From positions 38,896-102,895 of the forward strand of contig CALZGM010000009.1 in assembly GCA_945787015.1 (NCBI GenBank): a stretch of DNA of 64,000 bases, in the 5' to 3' direction. Positions 63,934-64,000 of this stretch are shown here, piece by piece. Numbering within the stretch: the first letter of the stretch is position 1; each line of letters starts with the position of its first letter. Origin of the DNA: an uncultured Roseburia sp. (GTDB taxonomy: Bacteria; Bacillota; Clostridia; Lachnospirales; Lachnospiraceae). The notes beneath the pieces are model-generated. The model was not told where the DNA came from and did not search any database. It saw only the letters and a program-made list of their open reading frames with translations. Position numbers and translations under genes: made by a program.

Positions 63934-64000
63934 ATGAAGAAGAATGGGGTATTTAGTCCAAAATTTGGATTTATTGTTTCGTATATTGAGGAAGAGAGAA
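63934..64000 (+). CDS. Partial gene at window end
   Basis: An ATG at 63934 with AGGAG about 10 nt upstream opens a frame (MKKNGVFSPKFGFIVSYIEE) that runs off the window. The visible 22 residues do not allow an assignment. It is 13 nt after the HD-GYP gene and probably co-transcribed. Confidence 0.55.
   Translation, partial: MKKNGVFSPKFGFIVSYIEEER

Overview
The window looks like chromosomal DNA from a Lachnospiraceae-type member of the Clostridia (low-GC, endospore-forming Firmicute). The evidence is the spoIIAA-spoIIAB-sigF operon, a valine T-box leader in front of valS, a CIRCE operator in front of clpB, a DnaE1-type polymerase III, a NiaR regulator, and strong AGGAGG-type ribosome binding sites. 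Almost all genes lie on the + strand. The two clear exceptions are a candidate nuclease at 17-637 and a MATE transporter at 44285-45619. I saw no rRNA, tRNA, CRISPR array or intact transposase gene.

Layout. 17-901 is a minus-strand unit: promoter, two structured 47-nt repeats, a terminator-like hairpin, then a PBECR4-like nuclease gene. This is the order used by type III (RNA antitoxin) toxin-antitoxin loci and is the most interesting observation here. 943-6193 is an accessory stretch of small enzymes (kinase-acetyltransferase fusion, ParB-like protein, DJ-1/PfpI, GNATs, metallopeptidase-like protein, methyltransferase) mixed with gene remnants. 6349-14630 holds a siroheme reductase, an amino-acid:sodium symporter, a GNAT, a YbaK-type deacylase, a small protein/zeta-kinase toxin-antitoxin pair, an M28 peptidase, a LUD protein and a C39-like peptidase. 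14733-22577 is the conserved protein quality-control block tig-clpP-clpX-lon-engB followed by pncB. 22809-32546 carries pyruvate kinase, an RND exporter with its TetR regulator, and T-box-valS. 32719-37365 has a FapA-like protein, a zinc-ribbon TPR membrane protein and the forespore sigma-F operon.

37476-48415 contains two MATE exporters, a small alarmone synthetase, an ABC/FtsX exporter pair and clpB. A roughly 515-bp near-palindrome separates the two convergent transcription units at 43769-44283. 48550-57895 holds a deleted EIIC-EAL gene, trpS, dnaE, pfkA, an rRNA methyltransferase, and niaR with a PfoR-like membrane protein. 58003-62499 holds a second small alarmone synthetase overlapping an EAL signalling protein, then an ABC-F ATPase. 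The end of the window has an HD-GYP phosphodiesterase and a gene cut by the window edge.

Non-coding structure is rich. There is a 197-bp multi-branched element before pyk whose 9-10-nt ends recur around a small hairpin near 62.6 kb. A dispersed GGGACGGTTCTTTTGTC palindrome occurs at 32.6 and 48.4 kb. The giant palindrome and the tandem repeats at 0.7-0.8 kb complete the set. All functional names come from reading sequence motifs; no database search was run.
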